DNA of 64,000 nucleotides, taken from contig JASJFT010000098.1 of assembly GCA_030770425.1 (NCBI GenBank), positions 88,111 to 152,110 of the forward strand. The letters run 5' to 3'. This stretch comes from Darksidea phi. Taxonomy: Eukaryota > Ascomycota > Dothideomycetes > Pleosporales > Lentitheciaceae. Both the position numbers and the translations under genes were made by a program. Positions 9,478-20,980 of this stretch are shown here, one piece after another. Position 1 is the first letter of the stretch. Each line of letters starts with the position of its first letter. The notes below the pieces were generated by a model. It was not told the origin of the DNA. It worked only from the letters and a program-made list of their open reading frames with translations, and made no database searches.

Positions 9478-12400
9478 GACTATTTTACTTCTACCATGGG
9501 CAATGAACAACGCTCGTATTCTAGATAGGTTGTGGTTTCACTCTCTCGGCGCTCCGTGCGCCTCCTGGCCGTACATTTACATGTCGTCCACGAATAATTG
9601 AATTACCTCCTCCTCGCGCGAACGCACTCCTCATGCACGTACGCGTAAGCGAGAGACAGTCGACCACCACCCTCGCATGCTATTCCAGACCGACGCCCTA
9701 GACATGCGCCAGAACGGATAATAAGCGAAGCGGGCGGCATCGACTTCGCGTGTGTCGAAGTCAGATTTGATCGTCCTATATGCCAGCCTTCTTCATAGGC
9801 CAGGCTGCATTGCTTCACCACGCTCTTGAAAACCCCAAGGTCTGGCCACAGGAAATGAATATGGAGACTTACGGCTGCACCAACCTCCTGAGCACTGAGC
9901 GGTGATGTTGTTATGAGAGCAGTGAACGTAGGAGAACGATGATTAAGGGCTTGTGCAGCCGGATGATTATACTAAGCAAGTCGAGTGGCTGCAGTGACGA
10001 GTGTGGCAGCTCTGAGAGGCAGATGGCGACTCTGGCGTTCTCTTAGATATCCAAGGCGTGGAGGGGAGGTGGGAACTTGTCCAGCTAGAAGTAAAACGCT
10101 TGTAGAAGGCCGACAGGGGCTTAGAGGGGAAGCTGTAGGTTGAAACCACGAGCTATACGGTGCAAGCAAAGCATGCCCATGAATGCCGTACTCCTGGGAG
10201 ATGAAGAGCGTCTTTACGGAGTATGGGGGAAACGAAGCCCATAGGAAAACAGATATTGTACTCTTAACTTTGTCTTCTTTGTATTTGAAGCTAAGCTAGC
10301 GTTCATGCCCTCATGCCCTCGTACTGTCAGTCTTCATGGTACAATCTTCGAGAGCATATGTATCTCCAGAATCATCTTATCCTACACTCAGTTGCTCATA
10401 CTCATCTTATCCGCCTAACTCTTTGCCCGTGATCAACCATCCCCCAGTCACTTACTTCCTAAGTTCCCCGCACTATTCATCTTTACCAAACGCTCCTTCC
10501 TGGCTCCCAAACAGTGCTAATCTCCGCAGGTTCCCGGTTCCAGTCTCGTGCAGCTCCGAATTGGCCATGTAAACCATGTGGCTAATGGCCGTCTCAATGC
10601 GTGGGCTTTGGGTGCGTGGAACACGCTGTGTCTTTGTTTTTCTGTGTCTCTAGCGAGCGCGGCGATAATCGCGGGTACGTTGGTATCGCAGGATGAAGGC
10701 GAAATCAAGGCCTCCTACTAGGCTCCACGGCCGCACATGGCCGAGTACGGTTACCGGTACTAGATTTCCGACGCGAATCGTGGTAGAAATGATGTGGATG
10801 AAGCGGGGGGTTTAAGGCGCAGTTTATGACGCGTTCGCAGAGGGCGGCGAAGATGAAGACGCAGAAGATCTCCAACATCTTGACGCTGGGATTACTAAAT
10901 GAGTCGCTTCAGGTCCTGACGTTATTGCTGGGCAGTTTTATCGAAAGTGTGTTCGTGCAGCGTCGGTCGTTGGTTCGAATGGGGTAAAAGCCGCCGTATA
11001 CACCCATGAGCGACCCATCACCGCAACTTAAACAACGAACCCTTCAATATATATTCCATAACCCCGGACTCACGACTCGTATTTTGTCATGAATGGCGCA
11101 AGCTTTGCAGCTACAGTTTGTGCCTGCACTAACCGCTCGTTCCGACCAGCCAGTTATGGCTCGAGGATGCGATCGCTTACCCAATTAGGGAATGATACGC
11201 TGCACGGTGGTGTTTTTCTGCGAGCGTGATAAATGGCGCAATAGCGCGCGATTTTTCTGGGCGCTAAAGGAGCTATGCTTGAGAATTGGTTTGCTTTTTG
11301 GAGAGTGAGAGCGAGAGAGTTAGCTCATGTGTGCGGCAATTGGCGGGGTTTGTCGGCGGGCGCGAGCATGACGGCGTGAACGGATGAGATGCCGCACGAG
11401 TAAAGCTCCTATAGCTAATCACTACAACAGTGCGTGGGATAATTAAAAAGCTACTCCAGGTATCTTGCGATCCCATTGAAGATGCTAGTAAAGCACTTCG
11501 CAAGATTTGAAGAAGCCGGACGCCTTATGCTTCATGTATGCGCCAACTGAATGCAATCACCAGTAAGAGCACAAAAGAGTGGGTGTATTAAACGCCGTGT
11601 CCGGAGGGTAGTTGTCAATACGATCTAGCGATCGGTGCCTGCCTGATATTAGTTGCATTGACAAAGCCTTCGTAGCTACAGGGCTCTCTTTTATCAAGGC
11701 ACCCTGATCAGCGAAACAAACCAAAACATCGCTATAATCTACGGACTTGTATCTGATGGTCGCATTGAGAGTCATGGCTAGTTGCGGGACGTACGAAGCG
11801 GAGTGTGCCCAGCTTCGCTACCATAATATTATCCGTGATCCCGCAATGCCGCGAGACTGAGGACGGGCATGGACGTGACGGCAGATTGAAGATTTGAGAA
11901 GTACGGAGAATAGGCCATTGTTGAAAAAAGGGAAAGAGGAATGCAGTTGACGCAGATGGAAACTGTTCAGCCTCCCACTGAAGATGGATACCGCGATGAT
12001 CCAAGAAGATTGCAGAGTTGGAGTAACAATGGCATCGAGTTCTAAGGGCGCTTTATCAATCATTCTGAAATTGATGTGTGAAGCATTGGATAGAGTGCGC
12101 CGCAAAAATGATTCGTCTATCGCCAAGCCGCTTGTTCCCGCGGGGAGCGCCGGGCACACCTCGACGATGACCAGACGAAAAACGCATCCGTCTCATCAAA
12201 CTACCATCTCCTCTTCTTTCTCATTACTTGACTTCATTAGAGAGAGATCTATCGGCCTCTTCCCGATGCATCATCCTTCGTCATGGCCGGCACGCTCGTT
12301 GCTCGGCAATCACCCATCCGGAGTTGTAAATCCAACGCGAAAGCGTTCTTGTGCAGCATGGATCTCCACTTAGCCAGGAAAATGTGCTGTCAACTCGAGC

Positions 12401-13167
12401 GGGCCGGGCGTAACTGATCAGCTCATAGCCCTGAACCTTTCCCGAGAGACCCTGTAAGTTGCACCAAATCTTGTGGTATGTGATGATATCTCTCTCCAGC
12501 GCTTGGTGATTCGTCCAACAGGAGGTCAACGTGAGTATATACCGTGCAGCGTCTAGTTCCGCGTGGCTATGTAGCCTAGCCATGCGGAGTCGAGATAAGC
12601 CTGCGCTCCCCACGGCTATCTTGATGATGCGACCAGGCTTACCCGTCTGTCCTCAAGTCGGACACTGGTACGGACTCTCTCGCTTGCTGAACTCGCCGTC
12701 CAGAGCATCGCCTCTGCAACAGCCACATCTAAGGCACGACACCGGAAGACGCCTTAAATTCCACCGCGCCTGTCGGTGATATTTGTTGCCAACTTCCCAT
12801 GATGTTTGTACCCTAATCGGATATTCTAGCCCATCGGACAATCGCAATGTTCCGTAGCTGGAGCACGGCCCCCAAGCAACCCGAGCAACTCCGCTCCGCA
12901 CCAACAACCGTCAGTCTTACCGAAGCGCAAACATGAACAAACATACAATCAGCTCGTTCTAGTTTGGCCATCCGCTAGTCCAGTCCGCGTGGCGCGTGCA
13001 CTGCATGTTCGATGTTTCGTGAACACCACTAAAGAGGTAGTTTTACGCGTCCGCATGCTACAGCGGCATGTTGAACTCTGCATGAAACGATACATTGACA
13101 ACATTGTTTAGAGGATTGTACAAAAAATTCAGGATACGCAAGCATGTATCTTCCGTACTAGCACCTG
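9478..13167. other. Long stretch with no supported gene
   Basis: Nearly 3.7 kb with only short frames. A minus-strand reading at about 12281-12900 is protein-like in places (for example RYILTLTSCWTNHQALE) but was not recognised; it may be another decayed gene. No repeats or RNA genes stood out. Confidence 0.4.
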
Positions 13168-13479
13168 TTGAAATGTCCTTGGGTTCAAGATTGCGCTGTC
13201 AGTTTCATCGGAAGCTGTTCACTTCAGCTAAGGCACATCTACAACTTGACCGCAGCGCAGATTGAAGGTTTAAGGCGTGCAATCGAACATCGTCCGGTAA
13301 TTCGGCCTAAAGATGTACGGCAAGCCGGTAATGGTATAAGCCTCCTGCGAGAGGGTGCGTACATCCGCTACTCATCTCCGTTGCCCGATTCGGAAGTTTC
13401 AGCATTCCAGCTGGCCAACCAGCGTTCAGTCATCCCAACGCCTACTTTGAAATATGGGAAGCAAGGCCAACATCTCTAG
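13168..13479 (+). pseudogene. Possible relic of an APH-family (fungal phosphotransferase-like) gene
   Basis: A 103-codon frame whose second half reads GNGISLLREGAYIRYSSPL followed by SEVSAFQLANQRSVIPTPTL. This resembles the N-lobe of fungal APH-family proteins, where a G-x-G-x-x-I-R-Y segment is followed by an E-A-x-A-hydrophobic helix and I-P-V-P. The reading stops soon after and no catalytic loop (HxD) was seen downstream. Too short and divergent to be a functional kinase; the assignment is tentative. Confidence 0.33.
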
Positions 13480-13607
13480 CCATTCAACCTTTTCTCCGAG
13501 ATCCAGGAAGCCATTTCTCCATTATCGTAGGATCCCATCTGCGACGCCTGAGTCTCACGGTCGCGCAAAAGAAACGTGGGCGTTGAAAATGTCCGTCCTA
13601 TGTCCAG

Positions 13608-13614
13608 TATAAAG
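13608..13614 (+). promoter_or_regulatory. TATA box of the repeat/thaumatin-like gene
   Basis: TATAAAG lies 160 bases before the ATG at 13774, followed by a C/T-rich leader. Spacing and context fit a core promoter. Confidence 0.6.
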
Positions 13615-13773
13615 GGACCCAATCCCATCGTGGTTCGGATCTACACTACAAGCTAAGAATTCTCACTTCTCCCACGTTCGTTGTTGCGTCTCGGTTCTTT
13701 TCATTCGCTACAGAGCTAGTCTCCAAATTCATTCTTTCATTTTGGTCCAATCACTCTTTCCAGCATTTTGATA

Positions 13774-15442
13774 ATGTTGTTCAAGCAGATTCTTCTTGCC
13801 GGCGCTTTACAAGTTGCCTTGATCACCGCCATCGATGCCGATGTTCACCGGACTCCTGGTTCTCGTGTTGATAGATTCGAAGAGGCCCATCCAGAGGGAA
13901 ACCGCACCAACCGCACACACGACGACAACCACGACCACGCGAACGTTGATGTCAATCATCAGCACCAAAACGGGACCACCTGGGTCAGCGGAAATGTTCA
14001 AAAAGGAGGTGACAACGTCGGTATTGACGTGCAGCCCTCTCCAGGTTCTCGCACGGATAGGTTCTTGAAGGAACACCCCAAAGGAAATCGGACCCACAAT
14101 CGCGATCATGATCGGAACCATGTCAATGTGGATGTCAATCATCAACACCATAACGGACCCACCACAGTCAGCGGAAACGTTCAGACCCGTGGCAACAACA
14201 TCAACATCGATGTACAACCCAAGGAAGGTTCTCGTACCGATAAGTTTCTGAAGGACCATCCGAAGGGTAATCGCACCCACGAAGATGGAGCTGAATCTGA
14301 CGACGAAGATGATGAAGATCACGTTAATGTTGATCACCAACACCAGAACGGAACTACCACGGTCGGCGGAACCATTCAGACTCGTGACGAAGACAACATC
14401 GACGTCGACGTGCAGACTAAGGAAGGTTCACGCACGGATAAGTTCTTGAAGGACCACCCGAAGGGTAACCGCACACACGAGGATGGAGCCGATTCTGACG
14501 ATGAAGATGATGAAAACCACGTTGATGCTGACCATCAGCGCCAGGACGGAACTACTACGGTCGGTGGAAGTATCCAGACTCGTGATGAAGACAACGTTGA
14601 CGTGGACGTGACACCGAAGCCGAACTCTCGGCTCGACAAGTGGATGAAGGAGCACCCAGCTGGAAACCGGACGCACAACGACCACGACATCAAAGTGGAT
14701 GTCGATCACAAAACCCAAGAGGGAAAGACCACAGTCGGCGGAAACATCCAGGCCCGCGGCTTAGGCAATGCCATCATTGCGAACCGTTGCGAGCAAGATA
14801 TTTGGATCTGGAGTGTGGACGAATCGGTACCCACAACCCCCTCCTTTCCCTTCTCACTAAGTCAAGCGCGTGTAAACTAACAGCAACATAGGCTAGTTCC
14901 GCACCGATCAAGGTCGCCGGTCGCAGCAGATACACCGAGCCCTTCCGCACTCCTGGCGCCGGTGGTGTCGTCTTTAAAGTCAGCAACTCCGACCAGATCG
15001 TTGGTGGCGCACACACGCAATTCGAATACGCGATTTCTAACGACCAAATCTACTACGATATCTCTTTCGTCGACTGCGCTAAGGGTGAGAGTGCCTCCGA
15101 TTGTCCGGGGCACGCCAAGGGTCTCTCTATCTACTCGACTAACGTACGTATTACTGTTTTACCGATCGCATTCTGTCATCTAGGAGCGTGCGAGTGGGCG
15201 TATAGAGATATGATGCTAACAAGGTCTAGGACGCTTGCGCAAAAGCGTACTGCGCCCCAGGCTCTTACTGCCCGGAGCAGGCTTACTACGTCGACACCCC
15301 ACTTTCAAAACTCGGGCTTGCTGAGCCTGTATTTGGTTGTGGTTCTGCCGGTACCGGTATGGACCTGTACATGGTTACGTGCACTGAGAATCCGCAGGTG
15401 CTTAAGAGGAGTATTGCTGGTCGGTTGTCTGTTGAGTTTTGA
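13774..15442 (+). CDS. Secreted five-repeat protein fused to a Bys1/antigenic thaumatin-like domain
   Basis: Three exons inferred: 13774-14826, 14892-15143, 15230-15442 (introns of 65 and 86 bases, CTAAC branch sites, phase 0), giving 505 residues. The first ATG is at 13774; upstream codons are not ATG. Residues 1-20 are a signal peptide. Residues about 25-325 hold five tandem repeats of 57-66 residues, each with a GSRTDKFLKDHPKGNRTH-like block (N-glycosylation site NRT in all five) and an HQHQNGTTTVSGNVQTR-like block; repeats 3 and 4 add Asp/Glu-rich inserts. The C-terminal 180 residues (GNAIIANRCEQDIWIWSV to GCGSAGTGMDLYMVTC) match the fungal antigenic thaumatin-like (Bys1) family, with its conserved cysteines. 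Such proteins are secreted or wall-associated; molecular function is unknown. The splice sites restore the family's cysteine pattern, which strengthens the model. Confidence 0.82.
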
Positions 15443-16106
15443 GATACCTGGCATAGACTGAGCGTGGAGGATCGCCCAAGCTCAGAGCGAGACTGGCGCA
15501 AGGGCAAAAATATGAGCATTTAACGGGCGTTGATTAGATCACTGGCAGTTTGAGCGGCTTTCGAAAACTTGCTTCGTTGTTTATATAGCATTTTAACATC
15601 TATCTACCTTTATGTTCTCTTCATGCTTTTATTTAGTGCATGTTCTACTCATATCCATTCTTGCAAGCCACTGTACGATAGGGTCGAAACGGCTTTTCAA
15701 CCCAACGACCATGGTGAGGTCAAATAATAAGATTATAGCCACGGATCGCCTGTCGGGGTAGGTGCCATGAACCCGTACATGCTTCTACGAAACCTCCTGC
15801 ACTTACAGAACTGACTTCCTGCGCTTCGTGGTGCAGCAGAAGTTACGGATCGCTCGAAGCGCGAGCAAAAACGTCATGAGATATCTCCTACGTACAGACA
15901 GGTGCGATGCAGCATGCGGAACGTGACCTTGCCCGTATAGCGGATATGGTCTAGCCTAACGGTCAACTGCCTCTAAGGCTGATCAAAGATTGAAGAAACT
16001 AAAAGAGCTATTTGACGACCTATCGATGCCTCCTTACAGACTCGTCTCCGATGAATACCCATTTTCCGGCTTCTGGAAAAGGCAGCATCGTCATCGTGGA
16101 TTCTAA
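15443..16106. other. No supported gene
   Basis: 3' region of the thaumatin-like gene and nothing else recognised. Confidence 0.5.
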
Positions 16107-16499
16107 TTGAGACAACGGTGCCTCTATCGCTCACCCTGCAGAGAGCCAAACCCTCGACGTTTCCGTCTTGTTTACGCTAAAAAGGCGGAACTCCCTTTCC
16201 AAATCAAGCATGGGCTTGGATCTGGTGAATATGGAGGGGTATTTGCTGTCGCTATTACGGGGACGATAAGCTTACTTCGGCCTACGAACGAACACTTCGC
16301 GTCCCGTCGCTATGCTTCTGCAGAAGTGCTTGCGCACGGGGATGCTGATGATTTGGACTTCTGGCGCATTGACTCTCTAGTCTGGGTTGCGTCTTCTTCG
16401 AATTACTATCCACATATTTACCGTGGCCCTTTCTGGAGCCACAAGATACTTCTTGACCTCGGTATTCCGAAACCATCAGAGATATATAATGCCAATTAA
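16107..16499 (+). pseudogene. Possible fragment of a protein-kinase-like gene
   Basis: A 130-codon frame containing FQIKHGLGSGEYGGVFAVAI, which looks like a kinase glycine loop (G-x-G-x-Y-G-x-V) and its following strand, then SAEVLAHGDADDLDFWRIDS. The catalytic lysine, HRD and DFG motifs are missing and the frame simply ends. It could be a decayed N-lobe or a chance frame. No start context or introns could be assigned. Confidence 0.27.
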
Positions 16500-17399
16500 A
16501 GAAGATGAAAGACGAGCTTAGCGACTCTCCGATCAAGGCTCTAACTGATGCCGTCTGACTGAGCTGGAACCGTACGCTATAGCGCCGATCATCAACTGCA
16601 CACGCTACCTCATTCGAGCAGATCCCTAGGAGAGACTATCCATCATTGAGCTGCACACGTTGATAAGCAAGACGAGTGGATTGAGAGAAGGCGAGCGTTT
16701 CTATTGCGAACGTTTGTAGAGACAGCATCCCGTGTCTGGCTAGCAAGCGTCATAGCACCTAACATGGTATAATACAACAACAGAGCATACTGACCCATCA
16801 CATATAACGGATTTCGTCTCATCAAAAAGAACTACGTCTAATATTGTGCCTGTGACGTGTAGGGACATCTAGCGCCCAAGAGACTCCACCAGGATAGTAA
16901 AATAGCTATATGGTTACATAAATGCCACCACTGGTTGGGAGAGCCATGACTCCAGTGCCTGTCGATAGGAGTTCGGCAGAGTACTGTCATCATCAACAGT
17001 TCATTTTCTATGGTAATACGAGGCCCCGGATTGGAATCTAGAAGCAGTTTCAGTGCCGGGGTTTAACACGAGCCTCCACCATATTCCCCAATATCCTCAC
17101 CCCATCCAAGCACGGTTCATCAATGTTGCTAGCGAGGGTTGCCGGCTGTCCTGGACTTCTAACTGATAGTGAAAATTATCCAAACGTTAGACAAGACACT
17201 TTAAAAAGGCACGAAGAAGATATGATAGTAAGTGGTATAATTGTACCGAAAGTTCTAAGGCTAAAGCTCGCCAGTCCTCCATCCCACCCTGCTTCCCACC
17301 CAACAGTTCTCCACCACTCCTCCTATTAGAGAAGCGCCTCCCACCCATAGTCCCAACTCACAATCCCAACCTACACCCAACTAGCAGCCTTGCCTTTGT
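16500..17399. other. No supported gene
   Basis: No motif, repeat or RNA gene recognised. Confidence 0.5.
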
Positions 17400-17572
17400 C
17401 GTCAGTCGGTCGGTCGGTCGGTACGTGGTTCGGTCGGTACGTGGTTCGGTCGGTACGTGGTTCGATCGTTCGGTCGGTACGTCGCTCGGTCGTTCGGTCG
17501 TTCGGTCGTTCGGTCGTCCGGTCGTCCGGTCGTTCGGTCGGTCGGTCGTTACGTCGTTCGGTCGGTCGCTCC
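17400..17572. repeat. TCGG/TCGT tetranucleotide repeat
   Basis: About 170 bases of TCGG, TCGT and a 12-base variant (GGTACGTGGTTC, three times) in tandem. Both strands stay open across it (Arg/Ser/Val-rich one way, Arg/Pro/Thr/Asp-rich the other), which explains the long open frames on both strands here; neither is likely to be a gene. Confidence 0.92.
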
Positions 17573-18614
17573 CCCGCTCCGGAATTTGTCATGCCAGGTA
17601 GCATACTGAACCTCCAACAAGTCCAAGTCCACGTCAAACGCACATCAGAGGGTTTCCTTGCGCCATCAAGTAATCACCACCTTATCGGCCAAGGTCTTTT
17701 CAGACTGTCAGAGTGCCCTGAACGGGTAACTCAACTGGTGGCACACCCGCACTCCATAGGCTCACACTTTGACCCGCCAAGGACCCTTCACTCTGGGATC
17801 CAGGCCGCGGCTGACTCTTGATCGCAGTGCGCCGGAGGTAGGGCCGTCTGAACTCGTGTGAACTCTTTCCTGCTGGTGCCTTCTGCTACCCGACACGTAG
17901 AATCTCGATGAAATGGTCCATAAGTCGCGGTGGGGGCGTTCGCTGCTGCAGAGAGGAAGTAGGTGCGACTCAAAGGTCTTATATACCCGAGGGCGCAAAG
18001 GCCGGTGCTCAGAGAGAGTGAAGGGGTCCATAGGGTTGCCTAGCCAAACAAAAGTCGAAAGAGGAGAACGTCATGCTTTTGCAGGTGGGGCCAACAAACG
18101 CGTTTGCCTTCGAGACGCGTTGCTGGGGGAATTGTGGTGGAAGTGAACTCGACTCATTTTGTGACGGAGCAACTGAAGTTAAAAGTGAAAGGCTCAACAT
18201 CTTGTGGACCTGTATTGACGTCACTAGGATTTCAGTCATGTGATACAATCTCCCAACTTTTGCACAAGACTTAGTGTTAATAGTCACAGTGACAACGCAA
18301 GAAATTGTTACTGCAGACGCTAAATCAGGTGATTGAAATTCATCTTTGGCCCCCGGTAGTATTTGCGACCGGCTAAGAGTCTAGGACGAGCAGAGAGATC
18401 AGCCTATTTGCTAGTTTGTGACGTTTGCGCGACTCAATTGGCATGAGTGACTTCAAAATTGTTATTTCAATTTGAGGCAACTGCACGCTTGTCACATTTC
18501 ATCGCTGTGTTCATAGACAGTATACCTTGAATTGAGAAAATTGTATCTCTGTCTCTCCAAAGCTACTTCCTCTTAAATCTGCCATACCCCCACAGTTCCT
18601 ACCTTAGCACCACT
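17573..18614. other. No supported gene
   Basis: Short frames only; the last 100 bases may be the old promoter of the J-domain pseudogene. Confidence 0.4.
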
Positions 18615-19537
18615 ATGACACAATTTACGCACTACGAGAGCCTTGGCCTGGCTTCTGACGCATCGCAGGCCAACAGACACCGCGCCTACATCCAACTTTC
18701 GCTCGATCATCATCTCGACACCGTGAACCGCCAGGCTCCTGAAGAGGAGATCCACGAAAGCTTGACAAATACGAAGATGCACTCCATGCCTACAAATTCT
18801 TGGATCCCAGCGCTCGGAAGAAGTATGATGATGAATTGCAGGAGGCACGAGAACATGAAGGCGAAGCTGGAGATAGCACCAGCGCGCATCCTCACCCCAA
18901 CCGCGTACGAATCTACAGGAAGATCATCAGCGGCACATGGAATAGCCTCGTCGCCACGAACGCTAGTAGCTGGATAGGTAGTACCCCTACGCGGTTCCAT
19001 AACCCGGAGCTGCCGGATAAACATCTATGGACCACGCATTTTGCTCCTCCTTTTGAGCGTCATGAACCTCATCGTGCGGAGCTATACTGTTTGTAGAAGG
19101 AAAACAAGTTTCGCTACGTCGATCCTGACTGGGACATAGAACTCACGCTCGAACCGGCCTACGCTAAAGTCAATGGTTTCAGCGCCTGCAACACACTGAT
19201 CTACGAGAATAATGACGGCCATGTAAATTTCTCCCTCCGTGAACTCGCGTTCGTTACTTCGGAACACGACGTCGAGTCCAGAAAAGGTGCCCTGCGAATC
19301 GATATAAGAAAGCAACCAGCTCATAATACCCAGCTTCGTAGAGTAGCTAACACGTTGACGCACGGCGGACCGCAAAGGCCAGAAGGTCTCGCTAGCGGTA
19401 GGTATATGGACGGAGCCGAAATCCCGGATCGATCTAGACACGTGGAAGTTTCGTGGGGGGGTTCTAGATATCGAAGAGAGCGTGGGTTTTGCGAAGAACG
19501 CAGTGCAGAGGTGGGTTGTCAGGGCGAGAATATCTAG
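18615..19537 (+). pseudogene. Decayed J-domain (DnaJ-like) protein gene
   Basis: From the ATG at 18615 the frame reads HYESLGLASDASQANRHRAY and then LSLDHHLDTV, clearly a J-domain helix I-II and loop, but the invariant HPD is HLD. Near 18755 the reading moves to another frame, KYEDALHAYKFLDPSARKKY, the expected helix III/IV end of a J-domain, so a one-base shift is implied. That second frame runs to a TAG at 19094-19096 and, directly after it in the same frame, continues open to 19537 with protein-like sequence (FRYVDPDWDIELTLEPAYAK). The gene therefore carries a frameshift, a lost catalytic proline and a stop. A short intron ending at the TAG is an alternative explanation for the stop only. 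J-proteins stimulate Hsp70 ATPase; this copy should not. Confidence 0.66.
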
Positions 19538-19659
19538 TAAAACTTTGCTAGCACGCAGGCATCACAGCGGATAGAATGGAAAGGAGAAGGTGGATTGAAT
19601 TACTGGTGTTTATAAAACTCAATTATCGTAGAATGCAACGCTTTCATTAGTGATCATAA

Positions 19660-20480
19660 TCATCGGTTGCCCTTTGCATCCCTTAGCTTCTGCTGCATAG
19701 CGAATCTCTGCTCCCTCAACTCTTTCATTCTCCTCACCCCCTCCATCTCCGCATATATCCTCTTTTGGTCCTCCTGCAACGCCGCCATGGCGTCCGGGGA
19801 TAAATGGCTGCATCGAGCGTGTTGTCGGTACGGGAGATCTTGGATGTAGCTCTTGAGGCTCACCTTGTGGAGGAGATTGATACTGGTAGGAATGCATCGG
19901 TATTGGAGCGTAGGGTGGGACATGACCTTCCAATTCTCGATTCGAGGTGGGATAGTGGGGTTCCGCGGGACTATAGTAAGCTGGGCCTTGAAGCTCGTGT
20001 GCATGTTGGTAGTTTTAGGAGGTGCCGGTAAGGTGGTGTTTGTAGCTCTGCTACAACAACATTTCGGTGAGGATGCCGGGACTATACGGATGATTTTGAT
20101 CGATCATATGCGGTAGGTTCGAAGGTACGACTGTACTGTCGCTATGAAGCTCTGTTCTCAGGGATATCTCTGAAGTGGTGGGTATCACGACTTGCCTCTC
20201 GTCACTGTGTTAATCTGTCCCGATCGTTGCTCCATTATCAAGTGTTCTCGATTTCCATCGCCTTCTGCATAGCCAGAGTATAGCAATTATGGTGATTATA
20301 CCAAAGATGCTCCCACCCCAACGCCGGCGACGGCACCGCCGGAGAGCCCCGCAGATGATCTCTGTAGTACCGGGTAGAACTTCCCGTCGCAGAGCCCTCC
20401 ATGGGAGTAGACGGTGGCCGCGAGTTCTTTGGACTTGTTGGGGTGTTTGGGGGAGTTAGGGAAATTGGAGAAGTTGTGGA
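19660..20480 (-). pseudogene. Decayed single-pass membrane protein gene
   Basis: Read on the minus strand from about 20480 down. A Pro/Ser/Thr-rich ectodomain is followed by GLSGGAVAGVGVG, then, one base shifted, IFGIITIIAILWLCRRRWKS: the typical glycine hinge, membrane helix and basic stop-transfer of fungal single-pass surface proteins. A cytoplasmic tail follows in at least two further frames: RTELHSDSTVVPSNLPH, then LQGPAYYSPAEPHYPTSN through PPYAPIPMHSYQYQSPPQGE, then DAMAALQEDQKRIYAEMEGV up to a stop at 19660. The pieces are in the right order but need three or more frame changes, too many for normal introns of this genome. The ectodomain type (WSC, Mid2-like or other) cannot be told. 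Confidence 0.6.
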
Positions 20481-20980
20481 CGATATCGTATCTATTATAA
20501 ATTCAAGCTTCTTCTGTGCAGCGCACGAAACGGCCTGACACGCCTACTATGCCGACACATCATTTCCAGGCGCCCCTAGATATAGTCATTTTAGATATCC
20601 GGACTTGGAAAAAGGCACATTGAACACGTAATGCTATATTTGGCCTGACGCCATTGGAGCATTGGCAAGAGGGGTGAGGTCATGCATGCAGATACACGAG
20701 TGAATTATGCCATGCAGTAGCTTTGAAACATTGTATTCATTATTTAGTGGAGCTGCCGTTTAGCTATTGAATAACAGTGCGCACATTGTCCGCTCAGTAT
20801 GCCCTGGTTATAATTTGCGGCGAAAGCTAGCCTAGTCAACGCCCATCTTTAGCTTCAGTAAATCACTTTAAGCCACGATTCTCAAAGCAATTACTGCTCA
20901 CCAAAGCGAAACCCACCCTAGCTCAGTGATCTATCCTTTATACATATCATTCAAAGTCCCAGAAGAACGCTACTCGCTCT
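20481..20980. other. No supported gene
   Basis: Promoter region of the NMNAT-like gene on the right; no other structure seen. Confidence 0.4.

Noticed and set aside
10955..10990. Possible tRNA B box (GGTTCGAAT)
   Set aside because: No matching A box or cloverleaf pairing could be found in the preceding 80 bases.
17371..17821. Long open frames on both strands across the TCGG/TCGT repeat
   Set aside because: They result from the tetranucleotide repeat, which has no stops in several frames; no start context, domain or intron support.
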